This document shows, piece by piece, positions 1 to 10,067 of a stretch of DNA of 30,967 nt. Made by a program: the position numbers and the translations under genes. The stretch is from NCBI GenBank assembly GCA_024196135.1, contig JAMQCK010000288.1, positions 1 to 30,967 on the forward strand. The letters run 5' to 3'. The notes below the pieces were generated by a model. That model was given only the letters and a program-made list of their open reading frames with translations. It made no database searches and was not told the DNA's origin. This stretch comes from Pleurotus ostreatus/Saccharomyces cerevisiae fusant (lineage: Eukaryota; Opisthokonta). Positions within the stretch are counted from its first letter, which is position 1, and the number at the start of each line of letters is the position of its first letter.

Positions 1-243
1 GTCCTCGCCTCGCTTCTGCTCTCACTACCATCTTGTTTCTGCCTTTACCACCCTCCCCCCACTTGTACCTCTCCTGCGACTCGCCACTCTCCCTACCAAC
101 GTAGCAAGCTTCCCACTGTATACAAAGTCTTGTCTTGGCAATATGTCAATGTATTCTCCTCCGGTGAGCATGTTATTGCCTTGTGTATCTTTGAATGAGT
201 TTGAGGTGAGTTTGAAGTGCTTCCGAGCGCTTTTGGCCTTCCT

Positions 244-303
244 GAACTCGCTCGAGTGATCATGAACTCCCTCGAGTAATCATAAACTCGCTTGAGCTTC
301 CTT
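244..303. repeat. 20-bp tandem repeat, three copies
   Basis: The units are 244-263, 264-283 and 284-303, each built on [GA]AACTC[GC]C[TC]... The first two differ at two positions (GAACTCGCTCGAGTGATCAT against GAACTCCCTCGAGTAATCAT); the third is more diverged. Similar ACTCGCTCGTCTCAAG words recur at about 330-375. Confidence 0.75.
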
Positions 304-522
304 GTACCATTCCGAGTCTGTCGAGCACCCCGACTCGCTCGTCTCAAGCCCTCAACTCACTCGTCTCAAGCGCTTGACTCGATGTGAGCACTGTCGACCT
401 CCGTCTTAGCTCGGGCCTCCACTTTCGACCTCCGGGCCTCCACTCCCGCTCTCAACTGAGCCCCACCTCGCTCCTTACACGGACCCCAAACCCCGTTTGC
501 GACTTGAGACCCTGACGCGGCT

Positions 523-660
523 GTGATCCTTCTGATTACCCAGCCGTGATCCTTCTGTTTACCCTTCCAAGATCCTGCCACTTGCCGCTCCATGATCCTT
601 CCGCTTACTCTTCCGTGATCCGTCTGCTTACCCTTCCGTGATCCTTCCGCTTACCCTTCC
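523..660. repeat. 23-bp tandem repeat array A, six copies
   Basis: Six units in exact 23-bp register start at 523, 546, 569, 592, 615 and 638. The best-preserved unit is GTGATCCTTCCGCTTACCC followed by TTCC. Units 2, 5 and 6 are nearly identical and unit 3 is the most diverged. There are no indels between units. The array lies in non-coding sequence and is unrelated by eye to the array at 5413, which has the same period and copy number. Confidence 0.9.
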
Positions 661-755
661 GAGCTTCTCTTACCTCACGGTTATCACATCCGGTCTTCCG
701 TGTCCGTTGCATCACATCCCTGACACGGTGTCTAATCACCGACTTTGGGGATTTT

Positions 756-797
756 GTATGTACTCGAGCTCGATCTGTATGTACTCAAGCTCGATCT
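756..797. repeat. 21-bp direct duplication
   Basis: Two adjacent 21-bp units, 756-776 and 777-797 (GTATGTACTCGAGCTCGATC plus T), differ by a single base (CGAG against CAAG). No gene overlaps them. Confidence 0.85.
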
Positions 798-1778
798 GCC
801 TCCGGGATTGGCTTGAGCTCAAGTCGTCCGTCTAGAGCCCAACTCGTAGGACCCGAGCCCAAGCTACCCTCAAGCACAGTCCGTCCTTGAGCTCGAATAT
901 CTCCCGACTCGCTCGTACGAGTTTCGTGGAATTGGAAAGCCGAGTTTCAGGGAATATAGCCGAAATTGAAGAATAAATGAGTTTTGTTGTTCTTGCGGCC
1001 TCCATCGGGTACTCGGCCAAGGACCCTGGGCACGCCCAAAGACCCTTAGCACGGGCCTTGCTTCGGACTGACCGGCAGACCCCGCTGAGCTTGGCAAGGT
1101 CATGTGCTTTGAGGAAAGAAAAATCATAGCAGTAGCTGGTGGCTAGCCAGTACCTAGCAGAATACATAGAGAGGAAGAGTAACCTTGTATGCACCACCCT
1201 CAAGTTGAACGACGGCGATAGGGCTACCGGCCGACTCGCCGACCCCCATGTCACGCTTAATTCCGAGATCGGGCACTTGAACAAGCCATAGGACGAGCTG
1301 AAGGCCGAGTCGAGGGGAATCCCGCGAGAATACAGCCCGTCGACGCGCCCTCTGTCGAAGCCGCCGGGTCCGAGAGCGATACGACGAGGTTTGTGTTTTT
1401 CGACGCTCGGCTACGTCCAACTTGCGGTTTCGCGGGTGTCGTCCCAAACAGGAAAGCCCCCGGTTCAACTCCAGTCACATCACGCCCCGATGCCCAGCCC
1501 GCGTGCCCATCAAACATCGGCGGCGTGCCATCCAACATCAGCGGCGGCGCCAGGGTGCATCAGCGGCGGCGAGGACAATGCAGGGCGGTATATGACCGCG
1601 AAGCCTTATAACGACGGGCGACGGTCGACGGGCGGAGGACACCCCACGCCGACACGCAATCGCCTACGTCATCGATCCGCCACGTCCGCCGACGCCTGCC
1701 AACCGACTGGGGTTGCTGTCGCCGGGGCTCGGGCTTCGAGGCGGCGGACTGGCAGACGAGCGGCGTCGGGGCAATGAC

Positions 1779-1814
1779 GCGTTGAAGGGATCGCGCGCGT
1801 TGAAGGGATCGCGC
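1779..1814. repeat. 18-bp perfect direct duplication
   Basis: GCGTTGAAGGGATCGCGC occurs twice back to back (1779-1796 and 1797-1814). It is followed by a short GTCGC/GCGTC run. It lies about 170 bp upstream of the transporter start codon, probably in its promoter or 5' UTR. Confidence 0.85.
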
Positions 1815-1985
1815 TGAGGGGAGGTCGCGTCGCGTCGCGTCAAGAGCAAGATACCGGTCCGGTCGCCGACACGTGTCCCAATCCCGATCGCGCCTGCGTT
1901 CCTTGGCATCTCCGTCTCCCTCGCCGCAGACATCCCTCCCGCCGGTACGCGCTCACTTCGGCTTCCCCTCGTAGACTCGCCGACC

Positions 1986-4900
1986 ATGAACGGAAATGGC
2001 TATGCGGGCAGCAGCCACGACCTCGAGATGGCGCCCTTGCGCGCGAGCGCCGAGCACAGGCGAAGTGGGAGCCGACGACACTCGAATGGGGACGCAAGAC
2101 GACCCGCGAAGCAGGCCAGCGACGACAGCCTCCGCGCCTCAAGCGACGATATACCCTGGGCGACTAGCAACGACACTCCATGGGTGGACAACGATGTGAC
2201 GCCTAAACCGTTCACGACCTACCCCGAATCCTACGATCCCGCCTCCCTCCTCTCTGCAACGAATAGCCGCCGCGCACGGGGTCTCGAGAGCGCGTCGTAC
2301 GACGGCCGCCTCGCGCATATACGACATATCGTGTGGCCGCAGGTGAAGGGGATCGTGGTTGAGGTGCGCGACAATATTCATCGTGCGATCGCTCTACTGA
2401 CCTTCCCTTGTCATCCCCTTCCCTCCCCCTCCCCCTCCCCCGCCGTCAACCAGTCCGCCCCCACCCTCCTCCTCACCACGCTCGGCCTGCTCCTCACGGG
2501 CGAGCTCCTCGACCGCACCGCGCGCTTCCCGGCCATGCAGCGCGTCGACCAGCTCATCATGATCATCCCCGTCGTCCTCAACCTCAAGGGCAACCTCGAG
2601 ATGAACCTCTCCGCGCGCCTCGGCACGGCGGCGAATACGGGGCTGCTGGACGATGAGGTGGAGCATGGGCGGAACGTGGTGTCATTGAACGATGAAGAGG
2701 ACGGTGCGTAGGCCCGCTTTTTGCCCGTTCGAGATGATGCGTCGACGGAGACTCATCATACATCAGACCGAAGCTGACGCTTGATATGTTAGGTGGTGAC
2801 GATAGCGGCCCACCCGGCGCCTCCGTTGGGCGCCCCTCCCCCCGGCGGCAGATCATCATCGGCAACCTCGCGCTGCTGCAGGTGCAGGCCGCCGTCGTGT
2901 CGTGCGTCGCCGCGTGCGTGAGCATGGGGCTGGGGATGATCGTGCCCAGGGAGCCAGCAACGCCCTCAGATCCGACGGCAGCGGGAACGGGAGGTATGAC
3001 CTCCGGGTTTAGCTCGGCGATGGGCGAAGGTCTGACGACGGTGATAGGCGACTCGATGATGGTGCTAGGAGACTCGACAAGCGCGTCAAGCTCGACGGCG
3101 ACATCGTCAAGCTCGACGGTGACATCGTTAAGCTCGATGACCACATCGATAGCGAGAAGACTGCTGGCGCGCGCCCTCCGACGACGACGGCCGCTCCCGT
3201 CGGCGATCAAGACCGCGGAGAGGACGAGTGGGCTGCCGACGTGGGTCTTGATTTTCTGGTCATCCACTATTACTAGGCGTTGCCTGGCTCCCCCTTCCCT
3301 CCATCCTCCTTCTCCCTCCCCCACAACCAGGGAATCAACAACCTAACCCCCGACCCCCAGCTTCATCTTCCTCGCCGCCACCGCCACCGCCTCCGCCGCG
3401 CTCTCCGCGCTCCTCCTCGGCGCCTTCATGTGCGCGCTCGTCGTCGGGTGCCGGAGGTTCAATCTGGACCCGGACAATATCGCGCCGCCGGTGGCGGCGT
3501 GTTTGGGCGATTTGGTGACGTTGGTGTTGATGGGGTTGGTTAGTGGAGTGTTGTTGCCGGGGTTTGTGGGTGGGGGTGGTGGAGGAACAACAGGGACGGA
3601 GGGAGGTGGGGTGAGCGCTCGCGCGTTCGCGCCGAGGCTCTTTGGTCTACCGGTCATCCCGCTGCTTGTGTTTGCTACTGTCATCGCTATCGCGGTGTTT
3701 TGTTTATTCGGTGCGTGCTTCTCCCTCCGCCCCCCCCTCCATCGCCCTATCCCCTTCCCTCTGATCTTACTCTCCTTATGCATAGCACCCCTTCTCTTCT
3801 CTTCCCGCTTCCTGTTCTCTTCCCGCTTCCTGTCCTCGTTCCCCCTCGTCCCTTCCACAACCTCTCCCCGATCTCTCGCGCTCTTCCAATCCTTTACCAA
3901 CCACCGAACCAACTCGCCCATCAAGGATCTAAATCGAGTCAACTAACTTCGCCCCCAGGCATCGTCCGCCGCAACCCCTACGTCCGGCCGCTGCTGCGCG
4001 AAGGGTGGGCGCCGCTGTTTGGGGCGATGGTGATCAGCAGCGGGACGGGGATCGTGCTCGATTTGTTCGTCAGTCGGTGAGTGGGGTGGTTGCTTCTGTA
4101 CTCGCGTCTCCCCCACCCTCGCGTGTCCCCCACCCTCGGGTTCTTCTCGATATCGTCCCTCTTCGACCCCTTCACCCCTCAATCCTTACTCTTCCTCTTC
4201 CTGCCGCTTGTTTTCCCCTCGTCCGCCTGACTGACGTCCCCCCAGCTACGAAGACTTCGCGGTGCTCGCGGTCGTGATCAGCGGCCTACCGGGCAGCGTG
4301 GGGTCCATCTTCACGAGCCGGCTGAGCACGGAGCTGCATGCGGGCGCGGGGCGGGAGCGGGATGAGCGTGGGGTGGGTGAGGAGGGGCGGGGGTTGCTCG
4401 CGAACGAGGGCAGAGGACCGTCCGCGGACGAGGATAGGGGACTGCTCGCGGACGAGGAGGACGGGACGCCGCTGACAGCACGCCCGACGAAGCCCTCGCA
4501 TCGGCGTACGCCGTCCTCGTCACATGCGCGGTCGCCTTCGACCGCGTCCTTCCATCGACCATCTTCTCATTATCCCCCAACACCCGGGGCACCCTCTTTC
4601 CCAACACCCGGCGTGTCGTCCTCATCCCACCATCACCACCCCACGCCCCCCTCGCCGCCGCCGCTCACTGTGGCGGTTACCTTACTACTGATCACGCTCC
4701 CCGTCGAGCTGATCTTCCTCGCGGTGGTACGCGGGCTGGGGTGGTTGGAGCTGCCGCTGTTGTTCGTCGGGTGCTCGGTGGTGTTCTTTTGTGTGGCGGT
4801 GAGTGCCCCTCTCCTTTCGCCTCCCCTCGCCTCCAGACCTCCCTCCTCTCCCCTGCCCTCCCCACCTCAAACATCCGCCCCATCCAAACCCGACCCACTT

Positions 4901-5110
4901 ACTTACTTACGCCCCCCACCCTAGGTCACCATCTCGCTCCTCGTCGCCTACCACCTCACCAAACTCCTCTGGTCGCGCGGCCTCGACCCGGACTCGAACG
5001 CGCTCCCGCTGCACTCCTCGCTGATGGACCTCGTGGGGCAGCTGCTGCTCGTGCTGTGCTTCGAGCTGGTGAGTCTGATGGGGGTGGTGGTCGAGACGCG
5101 GGCGAGGTGA
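1986..5110 (+). CDS. SLC41/MgtE-type divalent cation (Mg2+) transporter
   Basis: This is a predicted membrane Mg2+/divalent cation transporter with two MgtE-like halves, as in animal SLC41A1-3. Proposed exons are 1986-2363, 2454-2703, 2793-3240, 3361-3710, 3959-4076, 4246-4798 and 4925-5110, giving 760 aa. Half one carries SAPTLLLTTLGLLLTGELLD, then PVVLNLKGNLEMNLSARLGT and DPDNIAPPVAACLGDLVTL. Half two carries VISGLPGSVGSIFTSRLST and GLDPDSNALPLHSSLMDLVG, which match SLC41 signature segments. The N-terminal ~110 residues are a polar, presumably cytosolic tail. A long Ser-rich loop is encoded at 2994-3240, and an acidic/Pro-His-rich loop with an octapeptide repeat is inserted in half two. The 90-nt intron at 2364-2453 is in frame but has a strong pyrimidine tract, and removing it restores the family spacing (VVE-SAPTLLL). 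The 3241 donor is the least certain junction. A GTGAGT at 5069 offers an alternative Arg-rich C-terminus; the unspliced end VSLMGVVVETRAR fits the family better. Specific membrane and substrate are inferred. Confidence 0.88.
3084..3146 (+). repeat. 21-bp in-frame minisatellite in the transporter loop
   Basis: Three 21-bp units (3084-3104, 3105-3125, 3126-3146) are built on CGTCAAGCTCGACGGTGACA plus T. In the exon reading frame they give Ser/Thr-rich heptads (SSSTVTS-like). In another forward frame they give VKLDGDI heptads. They lie in the predicted loop between membrane segments of the first MgtE half. Confidence 0.8.
4388..4459 (+). repeat. 24-bp in-frame repeat, three octapeptides
   Basis: Three 24-bp units at 4388-4411, 4412-4435 and 4436-4459 encode RGLLANEG, RGPSADED and RGLLADEE. 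They lie in the acidic loop of the second MgtE half of the transporter, just after the STELH segment. Confidence 0.8.
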
Positions 5111-5834
5111 GGGGGAAAGAGGGGGTGATGGAGCACGCGGGCGATGTGTGGGAGGGGATGGGTGTATCATGGTTGCCAACATAGAGCGCTCGTATACCAT
5201 GCATGCGGATAATGATTTATTGGAATATCGTAGGCGCTTCAGCGTCGTCGCGCCCAACGCATGTCTCATCGGACCGCTACCCGCACGTGTACCTCGACAA
5301 GGGCCGCGCGCAACATCTCCAGAGGTACGCCGAAGGTCGCACCGGAGAAATGGGTCACTAACGCTCTTCTTGTCTAGGACTTGCTTTGTTGTGATACTGC
5401 TGTAATCACCTCGAGAAGTGCTCTTGTATTCCTGTGAGAAGCACCTGCAGTTCTCTTTGAGAAGCGCCGCAGGATCTCCTTAAGAAGCGCTCACAGTTTT
5501 CTTTGAGACGCTCTGCCGGATCTCTTTGAGAAGTAACCGTGAGCGCTCACTCAGATACCTTGCTTTGTGCTATTGTTCCGGATGGTACATATATGCAGGT
5601 GGGCGTCTCCCACACTTGTGCGTATGTTCGCTTCGTCAACGTCTGTTTACACTTCGAACATCCGGCCAAGAGGTACGTCACCCCTACCCTTCGAGTCGCA
5701 CATCTCATCTTTTTCAGACGCGCCGAGCATACCTATCGCATACGTTTCAACTCCTGCGGACGCTCCGGAACGACCTCACCGTAGGCGCCATTGTCAACGC
5801 TCGTCAATCATCGACAACTACTCGTCCTGCATCT
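5111..5834. other. Intergenic stretch with tandem repeat; 5' region of orphan gene
   Basis: This 724-bp gap separates the transporter stop from the chosen start of the next gene. It contains the 23-bp x6 array at 5413-5550. The frame of the downstream gene stays open back to 5526, but there is no in-frame ATG before 5835, so the open part is read as 5' UTR. A TATATG-containing stretch at about 5587-5595 is the only AT-rich promoter-like element noticed. Confidence 0.55.
5413..5550. repeat. 23-bp tandem repeat array B, six copies
   Basis: Units start at 5413, 5436, 5459, 5482, 5505 and 5528, an exact 23-bp period without indels. Each begins with GAGAAG or a one-base variant; units 2-5 end in a TCTCTTT-like run. 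A typical unit is GAGAAGCACCTGCAGTTCTC plus TTT. The last unit decays after GAGAAG. A faint seventh copy may precede 5413. The array lies about 290 bp upstream of the ATG of the gene at 5835. Confidence 0.88.
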
Positions 5835-7292
5835 ATGGGCTGTCTCCCCTTCTGCCACGCCGCACCCTCGTCAGACGGCACTTTCAGCCGACTTCTTGGT
5901 CGCGTCAAGAGTCTATTCGCGTTGGGACACACGCGTGAGCCGGAAGGGCACGAGATAGAGCCTGTAGGACGTGAAAAGAGATCTGCTGGCCACGAAGAGG
6001 CGCGAGGACTGCGGGCTGAAGGGTCTGCGACTCGTGGCGGCTCGTCTTCAGGCTGCCCAGACGAGTCCACGGAGCGCAGATGGGAGCTCAGACAAGAACG
6101 GAGGCAGGAATCCTCGGGGCGCCATCGAGAACATCGAAAATACGATGAGGAGCCTGTAGGGCGAGATCGGAGGGAGCTGGGGCCCGAGAGAGGGCGCCGA
6201 GAGACCCAGCACGTACACTCGTCAACAGAAAGTAGTCGCTCGTCGACACGCAACGGCCGCCCTTCGACTCATCATAGTCGCTCCTCGCGGCACGACCCGA
6301 ACGTACGCCGCTCGCGGCACAGTACTGATGTTCGCCTCTCTCGCCGCGAATCGAATGCACGCACCTCGGGACATGACTCGGACGTACGCCCGTCACAACG
6401 CGACTCTCGACGCTCGCACCACAACTCGGACGCGCGCCCATCGCGTCACGGCTCCGACAACCTCCCCCCTCGACACGAGTCGGGCGTGCGCACATCGCGA
6501 CAGCACGGCCGCAAATGGTCCCTCGATGTGAATGCTCCTATGTCTGACGCGGGATATCCTCCGATGCCCCCGACACAAGCTTGCTCGCTTCCAGGGAATG
6601 AGGTCGTGCATTTCTTGGATCCTCCGGTGCACTCCTCCCGCCCTACAGTGCGCCTCGCCTATCCTCCGGAGTATCGAGAGTATCCCCGCGCGCCGTCCAC
6701 GTATCTTGAGTCTCCCAGGTTCGACTTTCATCAGCCCCATACACAAGAGCATCCTCGTTCTTTGGCGGACCCTACGACGACTCGTGCGGAGCCGCCGATG
6801 GACAGCCCACCTCCTGTCGCCACCTCGAGCGCGGTCGCGCTTTACGACGGCGAACCGGGAGAACACATTGATATGGGCTCCCTCGTGCAGTCATTCTCTT
6901 ACCTTGCAGAAGGGCGTGGCGAGCCAGCTATTCCCGCGACGCTGCCTTTGTACTCTTCGATACATCAATCGACACCCCTCTATCCGACGTCTCACATGAC
7001 TACCCTTCTCTCCGCGCCTCACCCAACTTCCGAGTCCCCTCGAACACCGTCCTCGCCCCCGTCGATGATTGGTGGATACTATACGACCACGAGCACGGCT
7101 ACGCTGGTCAACGGCGAGCCGGCCGGGGAGGCCTATCGCGACTCGCTCGCACAGCCCTCTCATCATCCCAGGAAGGACCCATATGCAGCGGCTGATGCAA
7201 GCACTCTCCCGCCTCGGGCGAGCGCTTCCTGGCCTCCTTCGACGACTCGCCCGACTCGGAGTCGGCGGCAGCGTCGTACTGACACGGCCTGA
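5835..7292 (+). CDS. Orphan disordered protein with nonapeptide repeats (485 aa)
   Basis: No family is recognised. The frame runs without introns to TGA at 7290-7292. The first in-frame ATG is at 5835, giving MGCLPFCHAAPSSDGTF..., 485 aa. The MGC start is a form sometimes N-myristoylated or palmitoylated, so membrane attachment is possible, but this is inference. Residues about 30-150 are rich in Arg, Glu and Gly. Residues 151-229 consist of about nine nonapeptides of the type S-R-H-x-S-D-V-R-x. The rest is rich in Pro, Ser and Thr with no predicted globular domain, membrane helix or catalytic motif by eye. The Kozak context is weak (T at -3). Long uninterrupted frames with biased composition can be spurious, but G/C-ending codons and the in-frame repeat favour a real gene. 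Confidence 0.55.
   Translation: MGCLPFCHAAPSSDGTFSRLLGRVKSLFALGHTREPEGHEIEPVGREKRSAGHEEARGLRAEGSATRGGSSSGCPDESTERRWELRQERRQESSGRHREHRKYDEEPVGRDRRELGPERGRRETQHVHSSTESSRSSTRNGRPSTHHSRSSRHDPNVRRSRHSTDVRLSRRESNARTSGHDSDVRPSQRDSRRSHHNSDARPSRHGSDNLPPRHESGVRTSRQHGRKWSLDVNAPMSDAGYPPMPPTQACSLPGNEVVHFLDPPVHSSRPTVRLAYPPEYREYPRAPSTYLESPRFDFHQPHTQEHPRSLADPTTTRAEPPMDSPPPVATSSAVALYDGEPGEHIDMGSLVQSFSYLAEGRGEPAIPATLPLYSSIHQSTPLYPTSHMTTLLSAPHPTSESPRTPSSPPSMIGGYYTTTSTATLVNGEPAGEAYRDSLAQPSHHPRKDPYAAADASTLPPRASASWPPSTTRPTRSRRQRRTDTA
6285..6521 (+). repeat. 27-bp minisatellite encoding nonapeptides
   Basis: About nine imperfect 27-bp units encode peptides such as SRHDPNVRR, SRHSTDVRL, SRRESNART, SGHDSDVRP and SRHGSDNLP. 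One unit is short (seven residues), so the period is preserved at the protein level by codon-sized changes, consistent with selection on frame. The Arg/His/Ser richness suggests a disordered, basic, possibly phosphorylated segment. Confidence 0.75.
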
Positions 7293-7659
7293 CTCCCGCT
7301 TTCGGCGAGTGTGACGGCTATGTACGAAGACGAGGGCCCACGTATTCAAGGGTCGCGAGACCTTCGATGAAGTCGATAGCGGGAGCTGACAAGGACCACG
7401 CGTTAAGAAGTGGTGTTGAGTAGAAGCGTTCTGATAATGGTAGGGGCTGTATAGACAACACAAGCAGTCGCTTATTGACAGATTTGGGTTTTCTGCATAC
7501 AACATGTATTCGTGAAACTCCGTCATGCACGAAGGGGCTGTAGGTGACGGTTGAAGTTGACGTCGCAGCGATCTACGTTTTGCTATACTATGCTTTCCTT
7601 GCCTTTTGATGCGGCCACATGTGCTCCAGCGATGGGATCAACCTCAGGTCTGCTGTCTT
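7293..7659. other. Convergent 3' intergenic region
   Basis: 367 bp between the ends of two convergent genes (orphan protein on + and MYND protein A on -). It should contain both 3' UTRs. No canonical AATAAA signal, repeat or small gene was noticed. Confidence 0.6.
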
Positions 7660-9585
7660 TCAGTAAGGGTCGGGATGGAGGAGACCACCCAACATACCCA
7701 GATTATCCGTCCGTGCAATTTCCTCCAGATCACGCACGCCCACGACGCTGACGGCGCGTACCTGGCCTTGACGAAGGTCGCCGTCTGCCCAGCGCGCAGC
7801 GACCTGTACGTACCGTACAAAGGTCCCATCCCATTGCTTGTATAGCATGGTCGAGTGCGTTATCTTCGGCGTATCGAATAAGATGTAGAGGCCGCAATGG
7901 TACCTTTGAGCCGGGTCGAGGCGTGCAATCTCAGCGAGAAGAGCAGTTGCGTGCTCCTTAATATACGCTGCAGCGAGCATGTAGATGAAGTCGTAATCGC
8001 GATGGGTAGCGCGAGCTGGAGATCATCGAGATTCTGCGCATGAATTTGGAGGCCTCATCAAATGAAAGGGAAGAGGCGTACCATCTAAGGGTGTGCCATT
8101 GCATACCTCACGGTGTTCTTCTTTCCAGTGTCGCTTTTGGCATGCTCGAGAGCAGTAATAAACCTGGCGACATACACAGGAGCCACAGGTCTGCCTGGTC
8201 AGCTCTTTCGTGCACTGAGAAACATGCCATCAGAACCCGTACTCTCACATTTGGCAGGAGGGACTCACTGATTTATTAGCACAAGGCATTTCGTATCTCT
8301 GCGCATGTAGAATACGCGCTGGGTGGAGCATTTTCCGCCTCGCTTGATACGCGTCGATCACGTCCACAAGGCCCGCATGCATGCCTCCTGCGATTCGCCG
8401 CGCAGGTAGGTCTGTGTCATGCTTGCGCGAAAAGGCATGAAGCACGCGCCAATGGACGAACGACATGCGCAGCGTGCGCAAGGCATCGCCCAGCTCTCGG
8501 ACCTCCTGCGCGTCGACTATATCCGGCGAGGACGCGAGACGCAGGAGTACGGTGAAGATCCCGTCGTTGATCGACCACTCCAGGACGCGCAGATCAGCGG
8601 TCCGTAGCCAGAGCTCGTCCAGGTAATGGCAGCCGGCGAGAACGGCGCGATCGGCGCCGGCTCCGCTGCGGCAGCGAGATAGCAGGATGCGGACGATGGA
8701 AGAGACGGCAGTGCGAGGGCAAGTCCGGGGAACTAGCTCGGGAATGGCGAGGAGAGAGGAGCCAAGGTAGAACATCATACGGACAGCGAGGGCATCGTCC
8801 TCGATGGTGCTTGCATAGCGAGCAATCGTATGGCACAGGCGTCGACGACGATTCTTAACCGCGCGTACAACCTCGTCACCAACGGGCGGAGGGATCCCTG
8901 GACTATCCGAGGACTGGAGCGCTTGACAGATAACGTAAAGCGCTTCGCAGGTACATCGGACAACGATCGACCCGTCCGGGATGTCGGAGGAGACGTACTT
9001 GAAGAGGTTGACCCAGAAATCAACTAAGTACACCATCGCGTTCGGGTATGCGAGCAGTCGGTGGATAAATTTGTGCCCCTCGAGATCATCGTCGTCGCGC
9101 TCACCGAGCAAGACGTATACGAAGTTGAGCAGGACGTCGCATACATTCGCATAGTCGTGAGTTCTAGGTGAAAGCGTGACATTCTTGTGCATGGGATGCA
9201 GCACTTCCAACCAATCCCATCCTTTCTTTTCCAGCGGCTCGAGCGCTTTGAAGATCGACCTCGGGCATACCTTGATCGCACAGAGGGTGCGATACAGGTT
9301 GGCATATGTCATGAGCCCGTCCATAGCGTCCTGAATAGGTTGGGACAGTAGGTCGAGGCGTGGGCCCTGTACGGTGCGCTCTGGAGGTGTACGCTCGAGG
9401 CCGCGCAGCGGGTGCCCATGAATGAGGAGGCTGCGCAATCTCGGCCATAGCTTTCGCGTGCGAGCCAGTTCTGAGGAGGATAAAGCGCCGTTCTGTTTTC
9501 GGCACTTGCATAGGACACGGAGTTCATCTATGATTGCTGTGAGGGACTTCCCATCTTCGCTGAGGTCAGCTTGCGGAGTATACAT
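7660..9585 (-). CDS. MYND-type zinc finger protein A (593 aa)
   Basis: Proposed exons on the minus strand are 9585-8269, 8190-8082 and 8015-7660. A long helical region (residues 1-439) precedes a MYND-type finger at 440-469 with C441, C444, C446, Y451-C452, C456, H460-W461, H465 and C469. MYND fingers usually bind peptides of partner proteins; no SET or other catalytic domain is seen, so function is unknown. A C-terminal segment ([18 protein letters not shown]) aligns with protein C (RDMHLMRVLACDYVRARR). Shared blocks with C include [12 protein letters not shown].(G/K)NVT and the (F)xHxRVLxxFxRxHxTDL motif. The frame is open to 9753, but the ATG at 9585 aligns best with the start of protein C. 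Intron 1 (8191-8268) is phase 0 with GTGAGT; intron 2 (8016-8081) is phase 1 with GTACGC. Its finger has a CxxCxC cluster instead of two CxxC pairs. Confidence 0.85.
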
Positions 9586-10067
9586 CACAGCAAGGCAGTG
9601 TGTTCCCGGTCGACCTTCAGCTAGTTGGAGATAGGGACCACAGCGTCGATGATCGCTGATTTGACGTCCACGTGGTGTACTGTCGCACGCTTGTTTATCC
9701 AGGTCTGCAAGAACTCGGAAGCCAAGTATTGCTGCTATACACAGTAGGTACATTCGACTGGATAGCCAGAAAGGATTGTAAGTAAGGCGATGCCATGTAA
9801 GATAGGCTGTAGATGAATCATGTAACCGGGTCGACCGTGTAAGACAGGTCGCCGAGATAGAACGAAGAGAATAGGTTAGTCATAACTACAATGGTACGGG
9901 CGTAGACTCGACGATCAGCCGAGCACCGTGACCTCTCTGCATAGATACACGTTCATCAGCCTCCTCCACACACGACGAGACGGAACGTGGGCAATGGATG
10001 TCTGCGCTAGCGACAAGCATATTAGCCCGACGAGAGAAACATCATCGCCAGCCACATCAAGCGCGCC
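9586..10067. other. Upstream region of MYND gene A
   Basis: 482 bp between the MYND A start and the stop of the BTB-like gene, both on the minus strand. It should hold the MYND A promoter and the BTB-gene 3' UTR. No clear TATA box, repeat or additional ORF was recognised. Confidence 0.5.

Larger units (their letters stand above)
1..1985. other. Repeat-rich stretch with no supportable gene
   Basis: No open frame here has recognisable protein character. The left third is dominated by short tandem duplications built on ACTCG/CTCGAG-like words: a 20-bp unit x3 at 244-303, a 21-bp unit x2 at 756-797 and the 23-bp array at 523-660. Around 1510-1580 there are repeated ATCAGCGGCGGCG words, and an 18-bp unit is exactly duplicated at 1779-1814. 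The last few hundred bases must contain the promoter and 5' UTR of the transporter gene starting at 1986, but no clear TATA box is visible. Frames around 1150-1770 read as loosely protein-like on both strands and carry stops, so a decayed gene or transposon cannot be excluded. Confidence 0.6.

Noticed and set aside
1150..1770. Loosely protein-like frames on both strands (for example LNDGDRATGRLADPHVTL on +)
   Set aside because: Interrupted by a stop, no recognisable motif, and the opposite strand is equally open; more likely GC-biased noise or an unidentifiable relic.
5069..5376. Extra final intron of the transporter (GTGAGT at 5069, acceptor at 5233) giving an Arg-rich tail
   Set aside because: The unspliced end continues the last membrane helix and stops after a short basic tail, as expected for SLC41 proteins. 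The spliced tail has no family resemblance.
5526..5834. In-frame extension of the orphan gene upstream of 5835
   Set aside because: The extension begins at a non-ATG codon inside the 23-bp repeat array, has no ATG before 5835 and its composition (Cys/Tyr/Leu mix) differs from the rest of the protein.
9586..9753. 56-residue N-terminal extension of MYND protein A, starting as a hydrophobic MYLLCIAAILGF segment that looks like a signal peptide
   Set aside because: The ATG at 9585 aligns with the start of protein C, and no other family member seen here has such a leader. A longer form cannot be wholly excluded.
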